Source of the DNA: Thermoanaerobaculia bacterium
GTDB lineage: Bacteria; Acidobacteriota; Thermoanaerobaculia; Gp7-AA8
DNA: 17,004 bases
NCBI GenBank assembly: GCA_017883215.1
Contig: JADGOA010000034.1
Span: 1 to 17,004 of the forward strand
Direction of reading: 5' to 3'
The notes beneath the pieces were generated by a model that made no database searches, was not told the origin of the DNA, and was given only the letters and a program-made list of their open reading frames with translations. Shown in pieces: positions 6,626 through 13,669 of this stretch. A program made the translations under genes and the position numbers. Position 1 is the stretch's first letter, and every line of letters starts with the position of its first letter.

Positions 6626-7486
6626 ATGGAAAACCCGAAAACAATGAACGCTGCAACCAGCGGCACGTTCCAGCTCGGCGGCGATCTCCCTGTTCATCGG
6701 CTCGGTTTCGGCGCCATGCGCATCACCGGCGATGGCGTCTGGGGTCCGCCCAAAGACCGCAAAGAGTGCCTGGCCGTGCTGCGCCGCTGCGTCGAGCTGG
6801 GGACGAATTTCATCGATACAGCCGAGTCGTACGGCCCGCACGTCAGCGAAGAGCTGATTGCCGAGGCGCTGCACCCATACGCAAAAGGTCTGGTGATCGC
6901 GACGAAGGGCGGGCTCGATCGCCCCGGTCCGAACAAGTGGGAGCCGGACTGCCGTCCCCAGCGTCTCCGCGAAGAGCTGGAGGGGAGTCTTCGACGGCTG
7001 CGCCTGGAGAGCATCGACGTCTGGCAACTTCATCGGATCGACTCGAAAGTTCCGGAAGAGGAGCAGTTCGGCGCGATCGCCGGTTTCCGGCGCGAGGGGA
7101 AGATCCGCCACGTCGGACTTTCGGAGGTCACGGTCGAGCAGATTGATCGCGCCCGAAAATTCTTCCCGGTGGTATCGGTGCAGAACCGGTACAACGTCGC
7201 AGACCGCGAGTGGGAGAGCGTCGTGGAGTACTGCGACCGCGAGAAGATCGGATTCATCCCCTGGTTCCCGCTCCAGACCGGAAAGCTCGCCAAGGGCGGT
7301 GGTCCGCTGGCGAGCGTCGCCGAAAAGCACCACGCCAGGCCCGGGCAGGTGGCGCTGGCGTGGCTGTTGCGGCGTTCGCCCGTGATGCTGCCGATCCCGG
7401 GGACTTCGCGCGTCAGCCATCTCGAGGAGAACATCGCCGCCGCGTCGCTGCGGATCTCGGATGAGGAGATGGAAACGCTGGGGTAG
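6626..7486 (+). CDS. Aldo/keto reductase
   Basis: A 286-residue cytoplasmic (alpha/beta)8-barrel oxidoreductase that reduces aldehydes or ketones with NAD(P)H. The catalytic tetrad is readable: D64 and Y69 in NFIDTAESYG, K94 in IATKGG, and H136 in DVWQLHRID. C-terminal VQNRYNVADRE, IPWFPLQTGKLA and MLPIPGTSRVSHLEENIAA are the family's substrate-loop and cofactor phosphate-binding segments. The length is slightly below the usual 300-330 but nothing is missing. The start follows GGAGGGA at 6617-6623 with a tight spacing; the only near alternative is Met7 at 6644, which has no ribosome binding site. CTCC at 6610-6613 could pair with that GGAG. It is monocistronic as far as can be seen. The substrate is unknown. 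Confidence 0.94.
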   Translation: MENPKTMNAATSGTFQLGGDLPVHRLGFGAMRITGDGVWGPPKDRKECLAVLRRCVELGTNFIDTAESYGPHVSEELIAEALHPYAKGLVIATKGGLDRPGPNKWEPDCRPQRLREELEGSLRRLRLESIDVWQLHRIDSKVPEEEQFGAIAGFRREGKIRHVGLSEVTVEQIDRARKFFPVVSVQNRYNVADREWESVVEYCDREKIGFIPWFPLQTGKLAKGGGPLASVAEKHHARPGQVALAWLLRRSPVMLPIPGTSRVSHLEENIAAASLRISDEEMETLG

Positions 7487-7493
7487 ACCTTAC

Positions 7494-7638
7494 GGCGGAC
7501 CGCGGACCGCGGACCGCAGACCGCGGACTGCGGGCGGAAGTGGGGCGGATCGCCGCTCACGCCGCCGGTTTTCATTCCGTGATCCTGAGCCGCGAAGTTC
7601 ACGGACCGCGGTCCGCGGTCTGCGGTCCGCAGTTCGCG
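7494..7638. repeat. Inverted tandem heptamer array, unit CGCGGAC
   Basis: The left arm is GGCGGAC, CGCGGAC, CGCGGAC, CGCAGAC, CGCGGAC, TGCGGGC (7494-7535). The right arm is GTTCACG, GACCGCG, GTCCGCG, GTCTGCG, GTCCGCA, GTTCGCG (7597-7638). The right arm is the reverse complement of the left in the same 7-bp phase. The variant unit CGCAGAC on the left is matched by its complement GTCTGCG at the corresponding place on the right. A 61-bp spacer separates them. It lies between two + strand genes, starting eight bases after the aldo/keto reductase stop, so it may act as that gene's 3' structure. Confidence 0.95.
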
Positions 7639-7647
7639 CTGTGCAAC

Positions 7648-7690
7648 GCCGCATCATTGCGGCTATCCTTTGGAGCATCGTCCAAAGGAG
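7648..7690 (+). promoter_or_regulatory. Two tandem hairpins; the second covers the ribosome binding site
   Basis: Hairpin 1 is GCCGCA-TCAT-TGCGGC (7648-7663). After TAT comes hairpin 2, CCTTTGGA (7667-7674), GCATCG loop, TCCAAAGG (7681-7688), a perfect 8-bp stem. The Shine-Dalgarno AAAGGAG (7684-7690) of the gene starting at 7696 has its first five bases inside that stem. In mRNA this would hide the ribosome binding site until the helix opens, as in RNA thermometers and other translational switches. The function is inferred; the pairing is seen. Confidence 0.7.
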
Positions 7691-7695
7691 CGGGC

Positions 7696-8436
7696 ATGAC
7701 CGTCATCGAGTCGCCGCGCATCTTCCATCAGACGCTCGCCATACGGCTGGCGCTGCTGCTGCTGTTCGCGTTCGGTATCGGCATCCTCCTCAGCATCTCC
7801 TTCGTCGGCAACGATGCGGAGAAAGCGGCACTCTCGGCGGCCATCGTTGCCGCTGTCGCGTACGTCGTCATCGCATTCGCCATCGGCCGGACGCACATCA
7901 TCACGACCCCGCTGGCCATTCGTCGCGAGACCATCCTCGGCATCACCGATCTGCCGTGGCCGGAGATCACCGAATACCGCTATCGCCTTCTGGGACGACA
8001 GCGGAGCGGCGACGGACCCCAGCCCGAGCGGTTTGTCCTGACGCTCAGCACCGTAGACGGACGTCGGATCACCATCGGCCCGAATTACCGCAATGCCGTC
8101 GCCATGCGGGATGTCGTCTTCTCGCGCGTTCACCCGCGGATGATCCGCACGGTCAGGGCGGAGCTCGACAACCAGCACCCGGTGACGTTCGGCCCGCTGA
8201 CCCTGCGTCCAGACGGCATCGTCTACAAGGAAGGGCGGCCGCTCCTGTTCAGCGAGATTGCGACCATCGATCTGGCCTCGCCACGGTTGTGCATCAAGCG
8301 CACAGGCAAGCAGAACGAAGCCATCGCCATCGGGTCCGATCGCATCCCGAACGTGGTCGCCTTCATCGAGCTCGCGCAGGAAGCAGCACGCAAGAAAGGG
8401 CGCGACCTGCTCGCGCCGGTGAGTGCTGGCTCCTGA
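7696..8436 (+). CDS. Membrane protein with two N-terminal helices (unknown function)
   Basis: This 246-residue protein starts at the ATG at 7696, five bases after AAAGGAG. The longer frame from 7540 would run through the heptad array and is rejected. Two hydrophobic helices, about residues 16-37 and 45-64, form a hairpin in the membrane with a short loop (VGNDAEKA). The remaining about 180 residues are soluble, with alternating beta-like stretches (ITEYRYRLLG, ERFVLTLSTVDGRRITIG, LTLRPDGIVYKEGRPLLFSEIATIDL), and end in a helix (VVAFIELAQEAARKKG). This could be two related PH-like or DUF6585-like modules, but I am not sure of any family. It probably faces the cytoplasm. Its ribosome binding site is in a hairpin, suggesting translational control. 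Confidence 0.82.
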   Translation: MTVIESPRIFHQTLAIRLALLLLFAFGIGILLSISFVGNDAEKAALSAAIVAAVAYVVIAFAIGRTHIITTPLAIRRETILGITDLPWPEITEYRYRLLGRQRSGDGPQPERFVLTLSTVDGRRITIGPNYRNAVAMRDVVFSRVHPRMIRTVRAELDNQHPVTFGPLTLRPDGIVYKEGRPLLFSEIATIDLASPRLCIKRTGKQNEAIAIGSDRIPNVVAFIELAQEAARKKGRDLLAPVSAGS

Positions 8437-8471
8437 GTTTCGCGCGCCATCGCGCCGGGAACGTCCGATCA

Positions 8472-8499
8472 CCAGGCCACCAGATGACCGGTGACCTGG
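8472..8499. other. Stem-loop downstream of the membrane protein gene
   Basis: CCAGGCCACC (8472-8481) pairs with GGTGACCTGG (8490-8499) with one G-U type mismatch around an 8-base loop, 36 bases after the stop at 8436. There is no T-run, so it is not a standard terminator; it may be a 3' stabilising structure. The rest of the 192-bp gap (8437-8628) shows no gene or repeat. Confidence 0.45.
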
Positions 8500-8628
8500 C
8501 GCCACCCCTCGATCGCAACGGCTCGAGTACCTCGTTCTTCCGCATTCGCATCATCAGGCGCTGAACATTGACGCCTGCGCGGCCGCAGTTATCTACTCGA
8601 CCCGCAATTAGGATTCGATGGAGGCCAT

Positions 8629-10275
8629 ATGGCTGATGAAAAGCAGAGCACCGGAGCAGTCGATCGGCGGCATTTCCTCGGATATACAGGCCTCGGGGCA
8701 GCTCTCGCCCTCGCTCGACCGCTCGCGGGCGCGGCTTTCGACGTGCAATCTGCTGAGCCAGCCGCGACGGCCACTTTCGAGCTGGAGGAGATGACCGTCG
8801 ACGAGATACAGCAGGGGCAGCGAAGCGGGCGCTTCACTTCCCGCTCGCTGACCGAGGCGTACCTCGGCCGGATCGAGGCCATTGACAAGCGAGGGCCGGC
8901 TATCAACGCAATCATCGAGCTCAACCCTGACGCTCTCGCGATCGCGGATGCGATGGATCGCGAGCGAAAGGACGGCAAGTCGCGCGGCCCGCTGCATGGC
9001 ATCCCGGTGCTGGTCAAAGACAACATCGACACTGCCGACAAGATGCACACGACCGCGGGGTCTCTGGCGCTCGCAGACAACATCGCGCTTCGCGATTCCT
9101 TCGTCGCGCAGCGCCTTCGCGACGCCGGAGCCGTCATCCTGGCCAAGACGAATCTCAGCGAATGGGCGAACTACCGCTCCGCGCATTCGACCAGCGGATG
9201 GAGCGGGCGTGGAGGGCAGACGCGGAACCCGTATGTCCTGGACCGCAATCCCTGCGGCTCGAGCTCCGGCAGCGGAGCCGGGATTGCGGCGAATCTGGCG
9301 GCCATCGGCGTCGGTTCCGAGACCGACGGTTCGGTGGTCTGTCCGTCGTCTTCGTCGGGTCTCGTCGGAATCAAGCCGACTCTCGGTCTCATCAGCCGTT
9401 CCGGAATCATCCCGATCGCTCACAGTCAGGACACGGCCGGACCGATGGCGCGAACCGTGACGGATGCGGCCATCCTTCTCGGCGCGCTCACCGGAATCGA
9501 CGAGCGGGATGCGATCACGATGAAGAGCCGCGGAAGGGCTCACGCCGACTACACGAAATTCCTCGACGCCAAGGGGCTCCGCGGCGCGCGGATCGGCGTG
9601 GCGCGGAAGTACTTCGGGTTCAACGATCACGTCGATCGGCTGATGAAGGAATCAATCGAGGTGATCGGCAAACTCGGCGCGACGCTCGTCGACCCGGCCG
9701 ACATCGCTACCAACGGCAAGTTCGACGAGAGCGAAAGCGAGGTTCTCTCGTATGAGTTCAAGGCGGACCTGAACCGGTATCTCGCCGCGCTGTCGCCGAA
9801 CGTCCGCCCGCGAACGCTGGCGGACCTGATCCGGTTCAACGAAGAACATCGCGATCGGGAGATGCCGTACTTCGGGCAGGAGCTGTTCGAAAAATCGCAG
9901 GAGCGGGGGCCGCTCACCGATGCGAAATACCGCAACGCGCTGGCGAAGAACCACCGGCTGACTCGCACTGAGGGCATCGATGCGACCATGAAGAAATACA
10001 AGCTCGATGCGCTGATCGCGCCGACGGGCGGTCCGGTATGGCCGACGGATCTCGTGTGTGGCGACCACTTCACAGGCGGCTATTCGAGCGCGTCGGCGGT
10101 CGCCGGATATCCGCACATCACAGTGCCGGCCGGACTCGTGTTCGGCTTGCCGGTGGGACTTTCGTTTTTCGCCGGGGCGTGGAGCGAGCCGGCGCTGATC
10201 AAGTTCGCGTTCGCATTCGAGCAGGCGACGAAGGGGCGCCGGAGGCCTCAGTTTCTGCCGACGCTGAAGATGTGA
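8629..10275 (+). CDS. Tat-exported amidase (amidase-signature family)
   Basis: A 548-residue amidase-signature hydrolase. The N-terminus has a twin-arginine signal (DRRHFLGYTGLGAALALA, residues 12-29), so the enzyme is probably exported folded. Catalytic elements: K130 in PLHGIPVLVKDN, the cis-Ser among S211-S213 in CGSSSGSGAG, and the nucleophile S235 in ETDGSVVCPS. IKPTLGLISRSGIIPI and QDTAGPMARTVTDAA follow. It is clearly paralogous to the amidase at 1386-3080 but has the ordinary spacing before CGSSSG and a Tat rather than a Sec signal. GGAGG at 8620-8624 lies four bases before the ATG. The family includes enzymes acting on peptide amides, acyl amides and aryl amides; the substrate here is open. 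A perfect 29-bp inverted repeat follows the gene. Confidence 0.94.
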   Translation: MADEKQSTGAVDRRHFLGYTGLGAALALARPLAGAAFDVQSAEPAATATFELEEMTVDEIQQGQRSGRFTSRSLTEAYLGRIEAIDKRGPAINAIIELNPDALAIADAMDRERKDGKSRGPLHGIPVLVKDNIDTADKMHTTAGSLALADNIALRDSFVAQRLRDAGAVILAKTNLSEWANYRSAHSTSGWSGRGGQTRNPYVLDRNPCGSSSGSGAGIAANLAAIGVGSETDGSVVCPSSSSGLVGIKPTLGLISRSGIIPIAHSQDTAGPMARTVTDAAILLGALTGIDERDAITMKSRGRAHADYTKFLDAKGLRGARIGVARKYFGFNDHVDRLMKESIEVIGKLGATLVDPADIATNGKFDESESEVLSYEFKADLNRYLAALSPNVRPRTLADLIRFNEEHRDREMPYFGQELFEKSQERGPLTDAKYRNALAKNHRLTRTEGIDATMKKYKLDALIAPTGGPVWPTDLVCGDHFTGGYSSASAVAGYPHITVPAGLVFGLPVGLSFFAGAWSEPALIKFAFAFEQATKGRRRPQFLPTLKM

Positions 10276-10297
10276 GTCTCGAGTGGGGCCACGGTTT

Positions 10298-10381
10298 TTC
10301 ACCACAGAGGCACAGAGAGCACAGAGCGATCACAGAGTTTTGCGGTCTTTACCTCTGTGCTCTCTGTGCCTCTGTGGTGAA
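10298..10381. repeat. Perfect 29-bp inverted repeat built of CACAGAG units
   Basis: The left arm (10298-10326) and right arm (10353-10381) are exact reverse complements over 29 bp, with a 26-bp spacer. The left arm contains three CACAGAG heptamers (10303, 10311, 10320), and a fourth lies in the spacer (10331). Their gaps of 1, 2 and 4 bases mean they are not in strict 7-bp phase. The right arm mirrors this with CTCTGTG. It lies between the Tat amidase and the Asp-box gene, 23 bases after the amidase stop, and could serve as its 3' structure. Similar accacagaggcacagag strings occur in other bacterial genomes as far as I recall; this was not checked. Confidence 0.95.
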
Positions 10382-10468
10382 TTGGACCTTGCGGCAGGGA
10401 ATCGGCCTTACGCGCGCCTCGCCACCAGGTCCCTTCCCCCCGGCTGCTCACAGTCGGCATAATGACCG

Positions 10469-10482
10469 CCTCCAAAAGGGGG
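10469..10482 (+). promoter_or_regulatory. Small hairpin over the ribosome binding site of the Asp-box gene
   Basis: CCTCC (10469-10473), an AAAA loop, and GGGGG (10478-10482) can form a 5-bp stem with one T-G pair. The G-run is the Shine-Dalgarno of the ATG at 10490. The stem is short and may simply reflect composition. Confidence 0.35.
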
Positions 10483-10489
10483 ATCGTGA

Positions 10490-13400
10490 ATGCTCGGTCG
10501 CGCATGCCGTATCGCGCTGTACGTCACCGCTTTCGTCGTCGGAAGTGCCGCAATTCTCACGGCGCAGAGTGTGGATCCGAAGCTTTACTCGGAAATGCGT
10601 TGGCGAATGATCGGCCCGTTCCGCGGCGGCCGGACTGTGGCGGCAGTCGGGATCCCCTCGCAGCCCAACGTCTTCTACATCGGCGTGAACAACGGTGGTG
10701 TCTGGAAGAGCAATGACTACGGACGCGTCTGGACTCCGATTTTCGACGGGCAAGCCACCGGCTCGATCGGCGCCATCGCCATCGCTCCCTCCGATCCGAA
10801 GGTGATCTACGTCGGAAGCGGAGAAGGACTGCAGCGCCCCGATCTGTCGACCGGCGACGGCATCTACCGCTCCAGCGACGGTGGGAAAACGTGGGAGCAC
10901 TTCGGCCTTCGCGACGGCCAGCAGATCCCGGCGATCATCGTCGATCCGCACGACTCGAACCGCCTCTTCGTGGCGGTACTCGGACACCCCTACGGTCCGA
11001 ATCCCGAAAGAGGCATCTTCCGCTCCGTCGATGGTGGCCGCACGTTCGAGAGAGTCCTCTACAAGAACGAAAACGCCGGCGGAATCGATCTCGCCTTCGA
11101 CCCCTCGAATCCGCAGATCGTTTTCGCCGTTCTTTGGGAGGCGCGCCAGGGACCGTGGGAGAACGGAATCTTCAGGGGCCCTAACAGCGGCGTTTACAAA
11201 TCGACTGACGGCGGCACGACCTGGAAGCTGTTGGGCGGAGGGTTACCGCTCGGCTCGGAAGGACTCGGCCGGGTTGGCATCGACGTTTCCCGCAGCGACC
11301 CGAAGCGGATGTACGCGATTCTCGACGCTCCGAAGCGCGGAGGCCTGTATCGATCCGAAGACGCGGGAGAGACCTGGACGCGAGTAAACACCGACGAGCG
11401 GCTCTGGGGCCGGGATGGCGACTTCTGCGAGGTGCGCGTCGATCCCGGGAATCCCGACATCGTCTACGTCTCGAATGTGGTGTCGTGGAAGTCGGTCGAC
11501 GGCGGCAAGACCTTCTCTGCGTTCAAGGGAGCGCCGGGAGGCGACGACTATCACCGCATGTGGATCAATCCCCTCGACCCGAGAATCATCCTCCTCGGTG
11601 TCGACCAGGGCGCCACCCTGACGGTGAACGGCGGTGAGACCTGGAGCTCCTGGTACAACCAGCCCACCGCGCAGATGTTTCACGTCAACGCCGACAACGA
11701 TTTTCCGTACCGCGTCTGCGGAGGACAGCAGGAAAGCGGCTCCGCATGCGTGAAGACGCGCAGCGACGAGGGACAGATCACCTTCCGCGACTGGCGGCCC
11801 GTCGGTGCCGAGGAGTACGGATACGCCGTCCCCGATCCGCTCGATGCGAACATCGTCTACGGCGGGAAAGTCTCGCGCTACGACCGTCGCACCGATCAGG
11901 TCGTGCAGGTCGGTCCGAAACCGCTTCGCGATTCGGGCTACCGCACCGTGCGGACGGCGCCGCTCGTCTTTTCAGGGGCCGATCCGCACATCCTCTACTT
12001 CGCCGCGAACACGCTCTGGAAAACTACGACGGGCGGCGACAGCTGGACTCAGATCAGCCCGGACCTGTCGCGGAAGGATTGGGCGGTCCCGGCGAACGTC
12101 GGCGTCTACGCCACGTCCGTGAAGCCGTCCCAGCGCGGAGTGATCTACACCATCGCCCCCTCCCCGCTCGACGTGAACCGCATTTGGGTCGGGACCGATG
12201 ACGGTCTCATTCACATCACCACCGACGGGGGAAAAGTCTGGGCCGATGTGACGCCTGCAGGCCTCAAGCCGTGGGCGAAAGTCTCGATCATCGACGCGTC
12301 GCACTTCGATCCGCTCGAAGCTTACGCGGCAATCAACACGTTCCGCCTCGACGACCTCCGCCCGCACATCTACCGGACGCGCGACGGCGGCAAGAGCTGG
12401 AGCGAGATCGTGAACGGTATTCCGGACGGCGGGATCATCAACGTCGTTCGAGAGGACGCGAAAACCAGGGGATTGCTGTTCGCCGGGAGCGAGCAGGCGG
12501 TGTACGTCTCGTTCGACGACGGCGACCGTTGGCAGTCGTTGCGGTTGAACATGCCGGCCACCTCGATCCGCGACCTCATCGTCCATGGGGACGACGTGGC
12601 ATTGGCGACACACGGCCGCAGTTTCTGGATCCTCGACGACATCGAGCCGCTCCGGCAGATGGCCACAGCGACATCGTCGGACGCAGTTCTCTTCAAACCG
12701 GCGCAGGCATGGAGGTTCCGGTGGAACAAGAACACCGACACGCCGCTGCCTCCCGAGGAGCCGGCGGGCGAGAATCCGCCCGAGGGAGCGATCATCGATT
12801 ACGTGATCAACGGCGCGGGCGGCGCACCGGTGACACTCGAAATTCTGGACGGATCAGGCGCGGTGGTGCGGCGCTATTCGAGCGGTGAGAAGGCGAAGGC
12901 GCCGGCGGATGAAGGACAGGTGCCGGGGTACTGGATTCGTTCACCCCAGGTTCTTTCGACCGCTCCGGGAATGCACCGGTTCATCTGGGACCTCCACTTC
13001 GCTCCTGCGCCGGGAACGCGGACGCGGTACGGCATGGGGGCGGTCTTGCACAACACCGCCCCGGTTCCGAGCTCGCCGTGGGTGTTGCCCGGGACGTACA
13101 CCGTGAAGTTGACGACGCGTGGCAAGTCGGTCACGCAGCCGCTGGTCGTGGTGATGGATCCGCGGGTGAAGACGCCGGCAGCAGGCCTGGCGCAGCAGTT
13201 CGCTCTGTCGAAGGAAATGTACGACGGGATCGGTCGCACCTGGGTGGCACTCGAGCAATTGCAGTCGCTCCGAACGCAGATTCGATCCATCCAGGCGAGC
13301 GCGGGCAACAGTTCGCTCTCGAATGACCTGGCGGAGCTCGATGCCAAAGCGGCCGCGGTAGGCGGCGAGGCGGCCGGCGGAGAATTCGGGCCGCAGCCCC

Positions 13401-13666
13401 GCGCCGAGGCCGACACTCTGAACAGCGTCTCGTCGTCGGCGCGGTCGCTGATGGGACTTCTGCAGGGAGCCGACGTCGCGCCGACGACGCAGGCGGTCGC
13501 CTCCGTCGAAGAGATCCGTCGCACCGTCGACACAGTGATGAGGCGGTGGAACGCCGTCGAAGCGGAGGTGGGCCGGATCAACGTTCGCCTCAAAGCCGAG
13601 AAGCTTCCGGAGATCAAGAAAATCCTCGGCAAGGTGGCGCCGGCGGCGGATGAAGAGGACGACTAG
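10490..13666 (+). CDS. Exported Asp-box (sortilin/VPS10-like) beta-propeller protein
   Basis: This 1058-residue protein has an N-terminal signal (residues 1-25, ending AILTAQ). About ten Asp-box motifs (S-D-G-x-T-W type) follow, at residues 74, 128, 179, 238, 289, 335, 378, 512, 577 and 630, for example SSDGGKTW, SVDGGRTF and STDGGTTW. They form one or two beta-propellers like those of sortilin/VPS10 and sialidases. Residues 780-900 look like a beta-sandwich (VTLEILDGSGAVVRRYSSGE, FIWDLHFAP, GTYTVKLTTRG), and the C-terminal about 150 residues are helical and Ala/Glu-rich. Such proteins are often annotated as glycosyl hydrolases, but Asp boxes are structural and do not show catalysis. It is probably a secreted or surface binding protein or hydrolase. 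GGGGGA at 10478-10483 supports the ATG at 10490. Its stop lies three bases from that of the convergent gene. Confidence 0.92.
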   Translation: MLGRACRIALYVTAFVVGSAAILTAQSVDPKLYSEMRWRMIGPFRGGRTVAAVGIPSQPNVFYIGVNNGGVWKSNDYGRVWTPIFDGQATGSIGAIAIAPSDPKVIYVGSGEGLQRPDLSTGDGIYRSSDGGKTWEHFGLRDGQQIPAIIVDPHDSNRLFVAVLGHPYGPNPERGIFRSVDGGRTFERVLYKNENAGGIDLAFDPSNPQIVFAVLWEARQGPWENGIFRGPNSGVYKSTDGGTTWKLLGGGLPLGSEGLGRVGIDVSRSDPKRMYAILDAPKRGGLYRSEDAGETWTRVNTDERLWGRDGDFCEVRVDPGNPDIVYVSNVVSWKSVDGGKTFSAFKGAPGGDDYHRMWINPLDPRIILLGVDQGATLTVNGGETWSSWYNQPTAQMFHVNADNDFPYRVCGGQQESGSACVKTRSDEGQITFRDWRPVGAEEYGYAVPDPLDANIVYGGKVSRYDRRTDQVVQVGPKPLRDSGYRTVRTAPLVFSGADPHILYFAANTLWKTTTGGDSWTQISPDLSRKDWAVPANVGVYATSVKPSQRGVIYTIAPSPLDVNRIWVGTDDGLIHITTDGGKVWADVTPAGLKPWAKVSIIDASHFDPLEAYAAINTFRLDDLRPHIYRTRDGGKSWSEIVNGIPDGGIINVVREDAKTRGLLFAGSEQAVYVSFDDGDRWQSLRLNMPATSIRDLIVHGDDVALATHGRSFWILDDIEPLRQMATATSSDAVLFKPAQAWRFRWNKNTDTPLPPEEPAGENPPEGAIIDYVINGAGGAPVTLEILDGSGAVVRRYSSGEKAKAPADEGQVPGYWIRSPQVLSTAPGMHRFIWDLHFAPAPGTRTRYGMGAVLHNTAPVPSSPWVLPGTYTVKLTTRGKSVTQPLVVVMDPRVKTPAAGLAQQFALSKEMYDGIGRTWVALEQLQSLRTQIRSIQASAGNSSLSNDLAELDAKAAAVGGEAAGGEFGPQPRAEADTLNSVSSSARSLMGLLQGADVAPTTQAVASVEEIRRTVDTVMRRWNAVEAEVGRINVRLKAEKLPEIKKILGKVAPAADEEDD

Positions 13667-13669
13667 GCT

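Noticed and set aside
7461..8564. A 367-residue + frame overlapping the membrane protein
   Set aside because: It is Arg/His-rich, crosses the heptad array, and is out of frame with the gene that has a good ribosome binding site at 7696.
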